A DNA stretch of 64,000 nucleotides, taken from Lentinus brumalis. Taxonomy: Eukaryota > Basidiomycota > Agaricomycetes > Polyporales > Polyporaceae. Shown piece by piece: positions 30,161 through 41,505 of this stretch (positions are counted from its first letter, which is position 1; every line of letters begins with the position of its first letter). A program made the translations under genes and the position numbers. The notes below the pieces were generated by a model. The model did not search any database and had not been told where the DNA came from. It worked only from the letters and a program-made list of their open reading frames with translations. The stretch is taken from positions 248,001 to 312,000 of the forward strand of contig MARA01000036.1 of NCBI GenBank assembly GCA_001792895.1, in the 5' to 3' direction.

Positions 30161-31905
30161 CAGATCAGGTGAGTCCTTCGCACCCTGTAGGTCGTCTTCC
30201 GTCGGTCGACTGCGACTGCGAGAGCGTGCGCGTGCGCGGAGTCGATGGATCTCTTGCGCGTGGGCGAGTCATGCTCCATCTTGGCTTTCGCGGTGCTGTG
30301 GCCGATAGTCTCGCTCTTCTTCCAGGAAGCGTACGACGCGCGTGCCGGGTATGAAGCCAATCACCCGCCTGGTGCATGTGTAGTCTCCACCGTCCGTTGT
30401 TTTTCTGACTACGATCCGCGGAGGAAAAGGGAAGTAGCCCGGACGGAGACGATGTCCAGGTGAGCAGATGGGTTTGAACTTGAATCCGCCAACTCTCGCT
30501 GAAATGGCCTTGTCCAGCATTCGCGTTTCGTTGTTGTAGCCGCTATATGAGTCCTCTTCGGGGCACTTGAGAATTGCATATCCATTTGTCGGTACCGAAA
30601 GAGAGCGGCAAGTTCTTTCATGGTCAGAACATTCCGGTAGCCCCCAGTATGGGGCTGTCCGCTATCTATCTCGTCCATGCGGGCGGTGCGTCGTCTCGAG
30701 CCCTTCCCACCGCAGCTGTGAGTTTTGAATCTGTTCCGGTCTTTGCTTATGTACAGGCCAAGCACGCTCGTGCGCAGCGAGCTCAGAACGACACCTGCGT
30801 CGGAGTGCAAGCTGGTGTCGTCTCTGTACGATGTGATCGCCATCGCTATCAAGTCGTTCGGTACCGCAAGTGAGGGACGTCCACACAACGTTGGGTCTCG
30901 TGCGGATATGATTGGCTGTCGACACGCTGCGTCTATCAACCTATCGCAGACCCCGGTCATCGGTCAGGAAGCTGGCGCAGGCCCGGACGCGATGCGACCA
31001 CCCGTTTCGAGCTCGACTCCGCCGACGTTGGTCATCTTGCGAATCCACCTCGGAAGGGTGCAGGACTGACAAGCGCGACCAATCTCGGAGTCCCCGCAAC
31101 TGGTCTTCATATGCGCAGTCGATGTACGTACTCTGCCACTCGTTGAGGTATGAAGAGACGTTTGCCTTCTTCTGCCGATCGAGACTGATCGGTCGGGTCG
31201 CATTCCCAGCCTTGCAGTCCGAGCGCATATGTACACGACAAGTCTCCTGTGTGCCGCCCCTTTGTCCTTGAGGCAGTCCGCCACAATGGGAGCGGTGGAC
31301 TCTCAAGTCGTGGACAACTCGCCGCGCCTTGCTCACATCCGCCGCGGTCCATCTTGGAGTGCACTCTTATCGGTACAGATTCCGGACCTCGTCGTCTGTC
31401 AAGAAGCTGGGTCCGTGCATCGAACTCGGTCGGGACGCAGATGCAACGTCCGGGGACTTCGATGTCCCCATCGACTGCGTCTGTAATAAGTCGACATGGC
31501 ACGCTCGACTACTCGATTGGCCCGGGTTGTGGCATAGCGAGAGGCGTCTGGCATACTGGTTGGTGCGCCAATATCTCGTTCCTACGACTTGACGATAGGC
31601 TCTAGGGGTTGCCAGTCCTTCGCTTAATATACACAACGTTTGGATGCCCGAGTTTCCTCCCGTTCACGATGACGTTCCCCGCCTGTCCGCCTCCACCCCA
31701 ACTTGTTCCGCCGACGGCCAACGACCGACGACGATTGATGGACCTCCTCCCCTCCATTCGCACGACCATCTTGTCATCGTCTCTCCACACCGCGTCGACC
31801 CCTCAATCTCAACTCCCTCACAAGCGTCAGACGACGGTCCCCGTAACCTAGCCGGCTGGAAGCAGGACCTGATCGCCGGCTCCGCCACGTCTCCGGAGTC
31901 CTCCT
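30161..31905. other. Degraded sequence upstream of the 3' end of gene B
   Basis: Aligns patchily with 36539-38331. Blocks such as GWKQDL-type and PTTIDGPPPLHSHDHL frames are shared, but stops and shifts occur in every frame. I read it as non-coding or pseudogenic. Confidence 0.4.
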
Positions 31906-33589
31906 TCACCAATCCCAGTCAGGTTTCCCCCACCCATCCGAATCATCTCCGGGCCGGTCCCATGTATGCGGCACGTTGTCCAAGTCGACACAAATGACGC
32001 GGTTTGGGCCTATCGTCCAGCAGCGTCCCCAGGCGAGGGTCATGCGACGCAAGGCAGGAGCGGAGCGCATGCAGTGTTGCACCCGCTGAGGGAGATCCTC
32101 TCGCAGAAGCGCATCCTGCAGAAAGCAGAACGCGTCTACTCCGTAATAGCTAGGGCGTTCGCATTCTTCACCTTCAAATGGGTCTAGTAGTGGTGGGCGT
32201 CGTCGTTCAGAGTGCTGCGTGCGACTATTCACGCAGCGCAATTCGAGGCGCAGGGTAGTCGCATGCAAAGTGGATAGTGTCTCCTTGATATGGCCCTATG
32301 GCAGTGGGGTGACTGTCAGCGGACTTGTTTGAACGTGGAGTGGTGCACTGGATTACTCACAAAGCACTCCTCAAGATTGAATCGTTCTTCTACTACATTC
32401 AAGCGTAACTCCAGAGTCTCTAACGCCTCGGCCCAGCCGTTAGACGTACACGGTAGCAACGGAATGTACCCCTTGCGCGGTAGGTCTTGGTTGCGAGTCG
32501 GAGGAACGGGGGTCGCCAGTCAGAAAGTATGATCGATAGCATGGCTAATTCGGTCGTCCTCCTACCGCCTGTACTGAAAAGGTGCACCCTTGCCACCGGG
32601 CATGTGAGCCCCGTCGTATATGCACCGATGATGGTACCTTTGAATGAATCCAGCGCTGGCCAACTTCTGCCACTAGCCTCCTGATCGTACCCGTTAGTAG
32701 TACGCCACTCCTGCGGGGTCTCAATCTGGTTTACGATCCTCCCTCGCAAGATGTCCTCTTGGTGGTGATGACGCGTATGAGTATTGTCTGTTCCCCCCAG
32801 TTGAAGTTCGCGCAGATGAGGGGCAGAGATAATGAATGGTTTCATGTAGGGCATGAAGTCACCGTAGATGGGGAGTATGAGCTTCCTGAGGCGAGTGAAT
32901 TCATATGTGGGGCCGGGCCTAACGATGAGAGCGAGTCCTCCGCATAGTTCAAGTTGCTCCAATGTGGCCCTCAAATGCGAACAGAGGAAGATGGGATCTC
33001 TTCTTCGGCTATACCTGACCCCGGCCGCGGTCCTATCTTCATCATAAGGAAGGCAGATGGAAAGCGAGATGAGAGGGGCTTGAGCGTTTCGTAGAGCGGT
33101 CTCGAAAACCTGGTCGCCATCTCCACCGTTGGTGAAAAGGCCAAATTCGGTCAACGTCAAAATTCGCAGGGAGGTGAGTGATGCTATCGCTGCGGGTATC
33201 GCGGTGCGAGCCAACGGCAATGAAGTCGTCTCCAAAGTGATGTCGAGCTTGTAGAGGTTGGACAAGCCACGGAGCATTTCACAGATGAGCGTTACGTGCT
33301 CATCCTCCTCAGGCTCCCCCGAGTAAAGGCTGAACATGAGGGCTTTCAGGCGAGGAAGTCTGGCGGGTTTGTCTGCAAGCATGAAGTGGCAGAATGAACA
33401 GACATCGTCCATGGAACGAAGCACCACTTTTCCAGACAGCAAGTATTTGATCCCTTCGAAGCGCATGCGCTTGCATGTTCGTGATATCGCGGCGATAGTG
33501 CGTGTGCCTTCGACCTTGTCGTCTGCTAGATATTCCATGACGGTGCAGAGGATGTCGCAATTCAGTCCAGTGAGGTCGATGTCTGACAT
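31906..33589 (-). pseudogene. F-box-like paralogue B, frameshifted
   Basis: ATG at 33589 (MSDIDLTGLNCDIL). The F-box-like N terminus and Leu-rich repeats match A and C. At a G run (C run 32469-32472 on the + strand) it has four bases where A has five, so the frame slips and stops at 32420. The following 60 nt, the GTGAGT donor at 32360, the 80-nt intron (32281-32360) and exon 2 (32280-31906) are all preserved in the other frame, including PFEGEEC, DLPQRVQHCMRS and DSDGWGKPDWDW. It is either a recent pseudogene or a gene with a shortened product of 389 residues. Confidence 0.7.
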
Positions 33590-34265
33590 GGGGCCACCCC
33601 GCTGGACTGTGTGATTGATGAATCAGTGAGAGCCCTTGCAATAACTTGTTGGTCCCCGTAGCTAGGCTTACTTGTAACTGCTTCAGCCCGATACACTGTG
33701 CTTGATCAAGAGGCCGCCTGAGGATACTCGGCTATATTTGCACGACACACGTTAAGCTTCAAGTGCCGTAACCCAGGTGATTTCGGCCGACTCGAGTTGT
33801 TCTGTCACTGTGTACGTGGTAGTCAGTCATCGATTGGCAACGACATGCATATGTGATAACGAAGCCAGGTCCCATCCATAAAGGGTCAATCGACAGCTCC
33901 AGTCTAAGCGGAAACAGTCTAAGCGGAATAAGCGCTCCGAGCACATCGAGACGAAGTTATCATTCGCTTTGTACTAGTAGTGTACATGACACGGCGATAG
34001 TTCGTAGTGGATCCACTGCCCGCAGTGTCTGCCGCAGCCTTTGCTCGACTGCATCTACTAACGAAAGTTTATGTGCGATCTTGTCAGAGCCGGGAACCGG
34101 CATTGCTCTAGGGCCGTGGCACACTTCGGATGGCAGGCTAGTGCTGGCAGATAGCAAACATTTCGAGGTCGACGAGGCCGAGCTGAGGTTTATCTCGCCA
34201 GCAAGGATCACTGTGAGCTCCGAGAGGCGCATTGCTTTCTCTATGCGGCGCTATGATTCATCCCA
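33590..34265. other. Upstream region of gene B
   Basis: Promoter-like, with TCGGCTATATTTG near 33730. No coding signal is conserved with copy II. Confidence 0.35.
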
Positions 34266-35346
34266 TCAGCTTCCGGTCCGCACGTACAATGCAAGGGAAA
34301 TTTGACGCACGAAAGCTTTGTACAATACATCTACTTCCCCTTCTTGCATTTCAACTCGGAGTAGTGTCCCAGGGTCCAAGGTCTGTATGACCTCCGCAAG
34401 TATCTGGGACAACTTGTTCTCGGACGGCGTCCCAGGCGGAACCTGGACCGCCAACTCCTGGATCCCGCCGCCAAACAGGCCACGATAATCGTGCACGACC
34501 TGTATCGGCCCGCTCAGCGACCTTAGTCCCCGAATTGCGCATGTCTGGGCGTCCGCGGCTTCCGACGAGGACCCGTGGCGGTCGTGGCGCGAGTCGGGAT
34601 GTGGCGGCAGGAGAGTACGGGCCCGGATGACAACGGCGCTGGGCCGAGGAGAGGAGGCCCGAGCAGGACTGCACGGGACGCTCGTATTCGGGGGCCTATC
34701 GTGTCCGGCCAATGCGACTGGGGTGCGGGAGGAGGATCAGCCTGCGTAGGGGATGGTAGAGTCGAGGACGTTGGCGACGTATGGGGGTCGGTTCTGGGTG
34801 TGATCGAGGAGCCGTCTGTGATGATCAGCTCCTTGATATTGGGAATGGCGTAGAGATGGTTTTTTGGATCGTCGAATACCGAGGCCGCCACCTCGACGCG
34901 CAAGTTTTCCTGTCGTTTAGTGGAAGTTCAGGCAAGGAAGGCTTCGACAGGTGTACGACGTGTCCTGATATCCTGGGCGGCATGCGGGCTGGCGGCAGCA
35001 TACGCGAAGAATGCACGAAGGGAGTGGGACGGGGCCTCGTGAATAGGCGGGGGCAAGCGAATTCTTGCGACTTGAGACGAACGCAGTGCCTTCTAGAGTA
35101 GCGAGTGTCGTGCCCATTTGCTGCAACGCCGTATATGACGCGTCTTCAGACTGAAAATCAGTAGTGCGGTCCAGGATACATAAGGTGACTCACCGCTCGA
35201 CGATTCGATGCCTGCAGTGCGAGGCTGCTGATCGCGAAAATCGCAGAGAGCCCGAGATCAATCGTCGCTATTGTATCCGCGTCAATCCTCCATGGAGAGA
35301 GCGCGATGTCGGGTGGCCAATATCGTCGCGCCATGAGGGAGACCAT
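34266..35346 (-). pseudogene. Proline-rich unknown gene, decayed copy I
   Basis: Matches the intact gene at 40732-41505 but is broken in several places. At 34690-34694 it has five G where copy II has six (about 41195-41200), shifting the frame between SHWPDTIGP and the TSVPCSPARASSPRPSAVVI part. The region corresponding to the N terminus (35016-34905) is also out of frame. An upstream exon-like frame (ATIDLGLSAIFAISSLAL, then a GTGAGT donor at about 35190) has a copy-II counterpart. Confidence 0.7.
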
Positions 35347-36020
35347 ATGTAGTGTTTATAGCTTCGTCGTAGTTCGTCGCCATGCTCTTTGGAATAACAA
35401 TTCAGCATTCAACAAGCAGAGCAAGAGTAGCTGGAGCTGACCACCTGGAGTGTCGACTTGGTCGAGCGATCGCCCGTTCCGAACGGAAGAAGTGGCGAGC
35501 GAGACTGTCCTTGTACGCGATTGAGTGACTTGTGGCGTGATCTTGTTCAGAGAGCACAGGAGACAGAGCGAGGCAAACCCAGTAAGACTACGAAGAACAT
35601 AGTACATGATAAGGGGAGGAGGAGGAAGTGCCGAGTCATGACGGTCTGCGAATACCGACGGTCTGTGGACGCCAGCTCCGATCCCATCGTCCCGGCGTCC
35701 AGTTTCCAGGTGCTAAAACATATCACAAATGTCATCAATCAGCAAGATTATCTCTTTGTGACATGATATGCAGGAGGTGACCTACGTCGAGTAAGACTAC
35801 GGTGGGCGCGCGACGGTGCAATCCCGAGCATGTTCGTTTGCATGTCGAGACCAGAACCGCTGTCCGGGGACAGGAGCCTTACCATTCGCATGCGCAAGCC
35901 GTCTGATTTGAGTGAACTGAACTCAAGTGCATGCCCAGTTGAAGTGGGAGGAGAAGGGAGAGGCGAAGTTCAAGATGGCCAGCGCGATGCGCGTCTGCAT
36001 TGCCTCTTGTGGCGCGGGAC
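35347..36020. other. Highly conserved block of the duplicated unit, copy I
   Basis: About 280 bp (35450-35730) is nearly identical to 41992-42272, much closer than the rest of the unit. Open frames exist on both strands, one with a hydrophobic stretch (minus strand, MYYVLRSLTGFASLCLLC). The role is not clear. Confidence 0.5.
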
Positions 36021-36445
36021 CAAAGTCTACCCTGGTCTACCTGCTCAGCCAAAGAACACGGGGCTCCATGTTGGACCGAGATGTGGTCCCGTCGAGCAGC
36101 GATCCTGTTTGCCTATCGTCTCTGGCGTCGGGCTGCTTCTCCAACTCGTGCTCGGCCCTCGCTCGGCCTGGACTCCAACTGCGATCGACCCCCGTCTCCT
36201 CTGCTTCGCGTCGCCCTTCTCTACCGTCCCCCCCCTCCGCCTTCTCGCGCGAGTCGCCATCCTCTTCGGAAGCTGCTACCACGTCCATTCGCACAAACCG
36301 ACGGACTTGTCAATACCCAGCTGGCTGGCAGCCTGCCACCTCCGGGACTCTACTCAGCCTGAGCCTCAAAGTCTCCGCCTTAGTGGAAGGTGGGCCGACT
36401 CAGGGATTCCCAGCGGATCTGGTGCGTCTCACGTCGCGCGTCAGC

Positions 36446-36538
36446 ATGACCAAGTCCCTGAACGCCCCCGCCGTTCGCTATCTTGGGCTGCGTCATCATC
36501 GGAACCAGATGGGAGTGAAGTTGGCTTTCGCAGTCTGA
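36446..36538 (+). other. Short conserved ORF, copy II
   Basis: 30 codons, MTKSLNAPAVRY..., followed by a GTGAGT donor. See copy I at 30065. Downstream, an open stretch reads YDALASAAALES and LVERHVACDLRRVF, which looks coding but has no intact partner in copy I. Confidence 0.3.
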
Positions 36539-38331
36539 CAGATTACGGTGAGTCCTCCGCGTACTGTTGGTATCTTCGGTCAGTCGATCGCGAGACCGGG
36601 AGTATGCGCCTGAGCGTGAACTTGGAGAGCCGGGGTCTCTTGCGCGCGGGGCTGCGCGGGGGTACCAGGCTCTTGTGCGAGTTCAGCTGTCGCGCCTCCG
36701 GCCAACAGTTACGCCGCTCGCTCCAGGAGGTGTACGACGCGCTGGCATCTGCAGCAGCTCTGGAGTCAGTGGGCTGTTTGGAGCTTGTGGAACGGCACGT
36801 CGCATGCGATCTGCGCCGTGTGTTTCTTTCCTGACTACGATACGCGGAGGAGAGCGGGCAGTGGGCTGGGGCGGCGAAGGAAGACGATGCCTTGGAGGTG
36901 AGCAGACATGACGATGAGTACGAACCCTCGCTGACATTGACTCGTTCAGGTTCGCCGTTTTGCTCTTGTAGTCACCGTGGCTCTCAATATAACGCTCTAC
37001 GGGGCATTTGTGCATCGCATAACGTATGCAGGTGGCGAAAGACAGCGAGAGAGCGCAATCGCTCGTTGTGCGAATGGTGCGTCGCTTCAAGATCCTCGCT
37101 GCGCTGCTGTGAGTTATGATTTGATTGCGGTCTTTGCGTAGGTACAGCTTGAGTCAGCATCACACCTGCGCCGGGATGCAGGCCGAAGTCGTCCCCTTCA
37201 AACGATGTGTTCGCCATCGCTATCAAGTCGTTCGGTGCTGCAACTGGCGGATGTCCACGCAACGTCGTCTCGTGCGTATATAACTGGCTGTCGAGCCGCT
37301 GCGGTCCACTGACCTATCGCAGACCCCGGTCATTGTCAGGAACCTGAGTCATCCAACGTTCGCGGCGAGTTCGACTCTGCGGACGTCACTGTTGTCCACG
37401 GAGAACCTCGAGATCTGTGAGTTCACGTCCGAACGTGTCCCGAGCGGCAAGCGCGCGATGGAACTGGGAGATCACGCAACGCGTCTTCGTATGTGCACTC
37501 GATGTACGCACTCGTTAACAACGTTGAGGTTCGATGACACTTGGCGCCTCGTATGGACACGTCAAGTCTCCTGCGCCGCCGCTTTGTCCCCGAGGCCGTC
37601 CGCCACAGCAGCACCCGCGGACTGCCAAGTCGAGAACGGACGCCGCCGATCTTGGGAGTGCACTTCGCACATTCCACGTCTGCCTTCTGGGACAGATTCT
37701 CTCCCTTGGTCATCTGTCAGCAAGCTTGGGTCAGTGCATCGCGCTTGGTAGGGACGCAGATGGAAACGTCCGGCGAATTCGACGTAGACATCGACTTGCA
37801 TCTGCGATTAGTCGACATGGCACGCTCGACTGCTCGACGACTCGCCGTTTGAGACACTTCCTGGTGAGTCTGGGTCCTACCCTCAGGGCGAATCGACAGC
37901 ACGCTGACGTCCGGATTGTCCATAGCGAGATGGACTGCGGACTCGTCGCTGCACGCACGACGCGTTGAAGATGCCCAGGATGTATTTAGGATGCACCAGT
38001 ATGCCGGACGTCTCCACGATACGCTCTAGAGGTTGCCAGTCGTTCGCTCATATACACAACGGTTGGATGCCCGAGTTTCCTCCCATTTACGATGATGTTT
38101 CCCGCCTGTCCCCCTCCTCCCCAACTTGTACCGCCGACGGCCGACGACCGACGACGATTGATGGACCTCCTCCCCTCCATTCGCACGACCATCTTGTCAT
38201 CTTCTCTCCCCACCGCGTGGACCGCCCAATCTCAACCACCCACCAGCGTCAGGTGATGGTCGCCGTAACCTAGCCGGCTGGAAGCAAGACCTGCCTCGCC
38301 GGCGCCGTCACGGCTTCGCCGGAGTCCTCCT
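36539..38331. other. Degraded sequence between the short ORF and gene C
   Basis: No intact gene. It aligns patchily with copy I; no frame is kept open in both copies. Confidence 0.4.
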
Positions 38332-39991
38332 TCACCAATCCCTGTCGGGTTTTCCCCACCCGTCTGAGTCATCTCCCAGCCTATCCCAAGCATGCGGTAC
38401 GTTGTCCAAGTCAACGCAGATTACACGATTCGGAACCCTCGTCCTGCAGCGTCCCCAGGCAAGCGTCATATGACGCAGAGAAAGAGCGGAGCGCATGCAT
38501 TCCCGCACGCGCTGGGGCAAGTCTTGTCGCAGCAACTCGTCCTGCATGTAACAGACCGCGTCCGCTCCGTATGCGCCAGGGAATTCGCACTCCTCGCCTT
38601 CAAATGGGTCAAATGGTGGGTATGGATTTTCCATGTGCTGCGTGCGACTGTTCGCACAGCGGAATTCGAGGAGCAGGGAAGTTGCGGGTAAAGTGGATAG
38701 CGTCTCTGCGATATGGTTCTATGGCCCCGGTGCGTCAATATTCGAATCCGTTTGATCGTGAATTGATGCAGATCACTCACAAAGCACTCTTCAATATTAA
38801 ATCGATCGTCTACAATGTTCAGGCGTAACTCCAGTGTGTCCAATGCCTCGGCCCATCCGCTAGACGTAGAGGGTAGGATTGGAATGTACCCCTCGCACGA
38901 TAGACCTTGGTTGCGAGTCGAAGGAATGAGGGGCGCCAATCAGAGAGGACAGTCGATAGCATGGCGAGTTCCAGCTTTCGCCGTCCTCCAGTGCTGAGAA
39001 GGTGCACCCTCGTCACTGGACATGAGAGGCCGGTCGCGTAGGCATCGATGATAGTTCCTTTGAACGATTCCAGTGGCACCAGCCAAGTCTTGTCAGTGGC
39101 CTCCTGATTAGTAGCACGCCACTCCTGCGGGGTTCGACTCTGGTCCGCGATCAGTCCTTGCAAGATGTCCTCGTCATGCGAATGACGCGCTTGAAAATTA
39201 TCCGATCCTCCGAATTGAAGGTCGCGCAGATTGGGGGCAGAGACCAGAAACGGCTTCAAGTAGGGTATGCAGAGATCGTACACGGGAAGTACAAGTTTCT
39301 TGAGGCGAGGATATTCGTACATGTGGCCCGGCCTGACGATCAGACTGAAATCTCCACCGATTTCGAGTCGCTCCAACGTGGACCTCAAACGCGAACAAAG
39401 GAAAATGGGGTCTCGTTTTCGGCTGTAACTGACTCCGGCCGCCAGCGCATCCTGGTAGATAGGGAGACTGATGGACAGCGATATGAGAGGGGATTGAATA
39501 GTTCGTAGTGCAGTCTCGAAGGCCTGATCGCCATCTACACTCCTCAACCTGCCGATCTCGGACAGGCTCAAGATGCGCAGGGAATTGAGTGATGCTATCG
39601 CTGCGGCCATTCTGCGGACAGCCCATGGCGGTGAAGTTGCATCGACAGTGACATCAAGCTCGTACAGGTTGGACAAGCCCTGAAGCATATCGGAGACCAG
39701 ATCAGCATGCTCCTTCTCCTGTAACGATTTCACGCGCAGCATGAGAGCCTTCAGGAGAGGAAGTCGGGATTTGTCCGCAAGCATGAACCGACAAAATGAA
39801 CAGATCTTTTCGATCCGGAAGAGCTTCACTGTACCCGATAGCAGGTATTTGGACCCTTCGAAACGCATACGCTTGCACGTTTTTGATATTGCGGAGATAG
39901 TGGGAAGGCCTGCAACTTTGTCATCTGCGACGAACTGAATGACTGCGCAAAGTATGTCGCAATTCAGTTTGATGAGGTTGTAGTCTGACAT
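38332..39991 (-). pseudogene. F-box-like paralogue C, frameshifted
   Basis: ATG at 39991 (MSDYNLIKLNCDIL). F-box-like N terminus (TCKRMRFEGSKYLL) and Leu-rich repeats as in A and B. It shares with B the four-base G run (+ strand C run 38889-38892) that shifts the frame; the open frame then stops at 38819. Beyond it the other frame is preserved (YIPILPSTSSGW, LDTLELRLNIV, the GTGAGT donor at 38780). The 77-nt intron (38704-38780) and exon 2 (38703-38332) keep PFEGEEC, DLPQRVRECMRS and DSDGWGKPDRDW. Confidence 0.7.
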
Positions 39992-40731
39992 TGCTAGTCC
40001 TAGGCTACGTAGAAGGTCACCCAGCTGTCGTAGGCTCGGGGTCCAAATATGTGCTTACTCGCAGTAACTCCTTGAGGACAATGCAATGTTGTATGTATCA
40101 ACGGTGTTGCCTACTGGTCTGGTAGTAGCCCGTTCAGGACGACTTGAACCGTCAGCACTATAGTAAGTGACCTGCGACAAAGTGCGGAGATACGGTAGAC
40201 CGACCTGAGTCGTTCTCCCTGTAGCAGTCAGTGATTGAAAGGTAGCACTAATTCACTGTTGTGCAAACCCGAAGCTTCCGCCTACATGAGGTTAATCGAC
40301 AGTTCCAGGTATTTTCCAGGCGCCTGTCCACGCGACATTGCCAGCCCGCACATTGACGCGGACGTCTACGACCACCACCTCCTCGTTTACGCATCCCTTG
40401 CAGACATATGAGATTCACGCGCAGCAGACCTTCCAAATTATGCCGCGGACCAACCAACTGCACGTTGCCGGACGCCTGATCATTGACCAGGGACCTGAGG
40501 AGCGCAAACAAGCGTTTCTCAGTTGTCGGCAAAGGAGTCATCGTTCTCCTATTACTATACATGATATATCAACATTGATTTGCAGTTCCTGAAATATCTG
40601 ACGTAGCGATTCCACAACTCCCCGTACTAGCAGATTACATCCGGAGAGATGTAGTTGTCCGGTGTGCCTCGACACAGCGACGTTAGGTGCCCCCTCAACC
40701 ATAAGGACGACTTTGAGCGTCACTAATGCCA
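39992..40731. other. Upstream region of gene C
   Basis: No supported gene. Several short frames, none shared with copy I. Confidence 0.35.
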
Positions 40732-41505
40732 TCATTTGTTTGCCCACGTCTTTCTATAGATATGGTATGAGCTCCGAGTCGTTACTGTAATAATGGATCG
40801 GGAAAGTTGACGTACGAGAGCTTCACACAACGCGTCCACTTCCCCTTCCGAGATTTCAACTATCAAACGGCTCGTCGGGCGCGAAGCTTCTATGACCTCC
40901 GCAAGCATCTTGGCCATCTCCTTTTCGGACAGTGTCCCAGGCGGCACCTGCACGGACAACTCCTGAATCGCGCCACCGAGCAGGTCACGACACTTGTACA
41001 CGACGTGTATCGGCCCGCTCAGCGACCTCAGTCCCAAGAACCCGCGGGTCTGAGCGTCCGCGGCTTCCGACGATAGCCCTTGGCGGTCGTGGCGCGAGTC
41101 GGGATGTGGCGGCAGCAGAGTACGGGCCCGGATGACAACGGCGCTGGGCCGAGGAGAGGAAGCCCGAGCAGGACTGCACGGGACGCTCGTATGCGGGGGG
41201 CCTATCGTGTCCAGCCAATGCGACTGGGGTGCGGGAGGAGGACCAGCCTGCGTAGAGGATGGTAGAGTCGAGGACGTTGGCGACGTCTGGGGGTCGGTTC
41301 TGGGTGTCTTCGAGGAGCCGTCTGTGATGATCAGCTCCTTGATATTGGGAATGGCGCAGAGTTTGTTTTTTGGATCATCGAATACCGAGGCCGCCACCTC
41401 GACGCGCAGGCTTTCCTGTCGTTTAGTGGCAGCCCAGGCAAGGAAGGCTTCGACCGAAGTGAAGACTTCTGCTACCGGGGACGGCAGGCCAGCTGCCGGC
41501 AGCAT
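40732..41505 (-). CDS. Unknown proline-rich protein, intact copy II
   Basis: 257 residues from the ATG at 41505. The N terminus is helical (VEAFLAWAATKRQESLRVEV) and is followed by IPNIKELIITDGS, a Pro/Thr/Ser-rich stretch (about 75-150), and a folded-looking C-terminal part (LRSLSGPIHVVYKCRD, IQELSVQVPPGT, LIVEISEGEVDALCEALVRQL). An exon further upstream is possible. A frame at about 41800-41700 reads ATIVFGHSAYLKASSLAT and ends at a GTGAGT donor conserved in copy I, so this ORF may be only the last exon of a larger, perhaps membrane-anchored protein. No family recognised. Confidence 0.45.
   Translation of the reverse strand: MLPAAGLPSPVAEVFTSVEAFLAWAATKRQESLRVEVAASVFDDPKNKLCAIPNIKELIITDGSSKTPRTDPQTSPTSSTLPSSTQAGPPPAPQSHWLDTIGPPHTSVPCSPARASSPRPSAVVIRARTLLPPHPDSRHDRQGLSSEAADAQTRGFLGLRSLSGPIHVVYKCRDLLGGAIQELSVQVPPGTLSEKEMAKMLAEVIEASRPTSRLIVEISEGEVDALCEALVRQLSRSIITVTTRSSYHIYRKTWANK

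Larger units (their letters stand above)
29611..36020. repeat. Tandem segmental duplication, copy I
   Basis: Contains, in order, a C/T-rich block with a 31-codon ORF, degraded coding-like sequence, F-box-like gene B (minus), the decayed proline-rich gene (minus) and a highly conserved block. Each part has a counterpart 6.4-6.55 kb to the right. Boundaries are approximate, taken from the first and last stretches I could align by eye. Confidence 0.85.
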
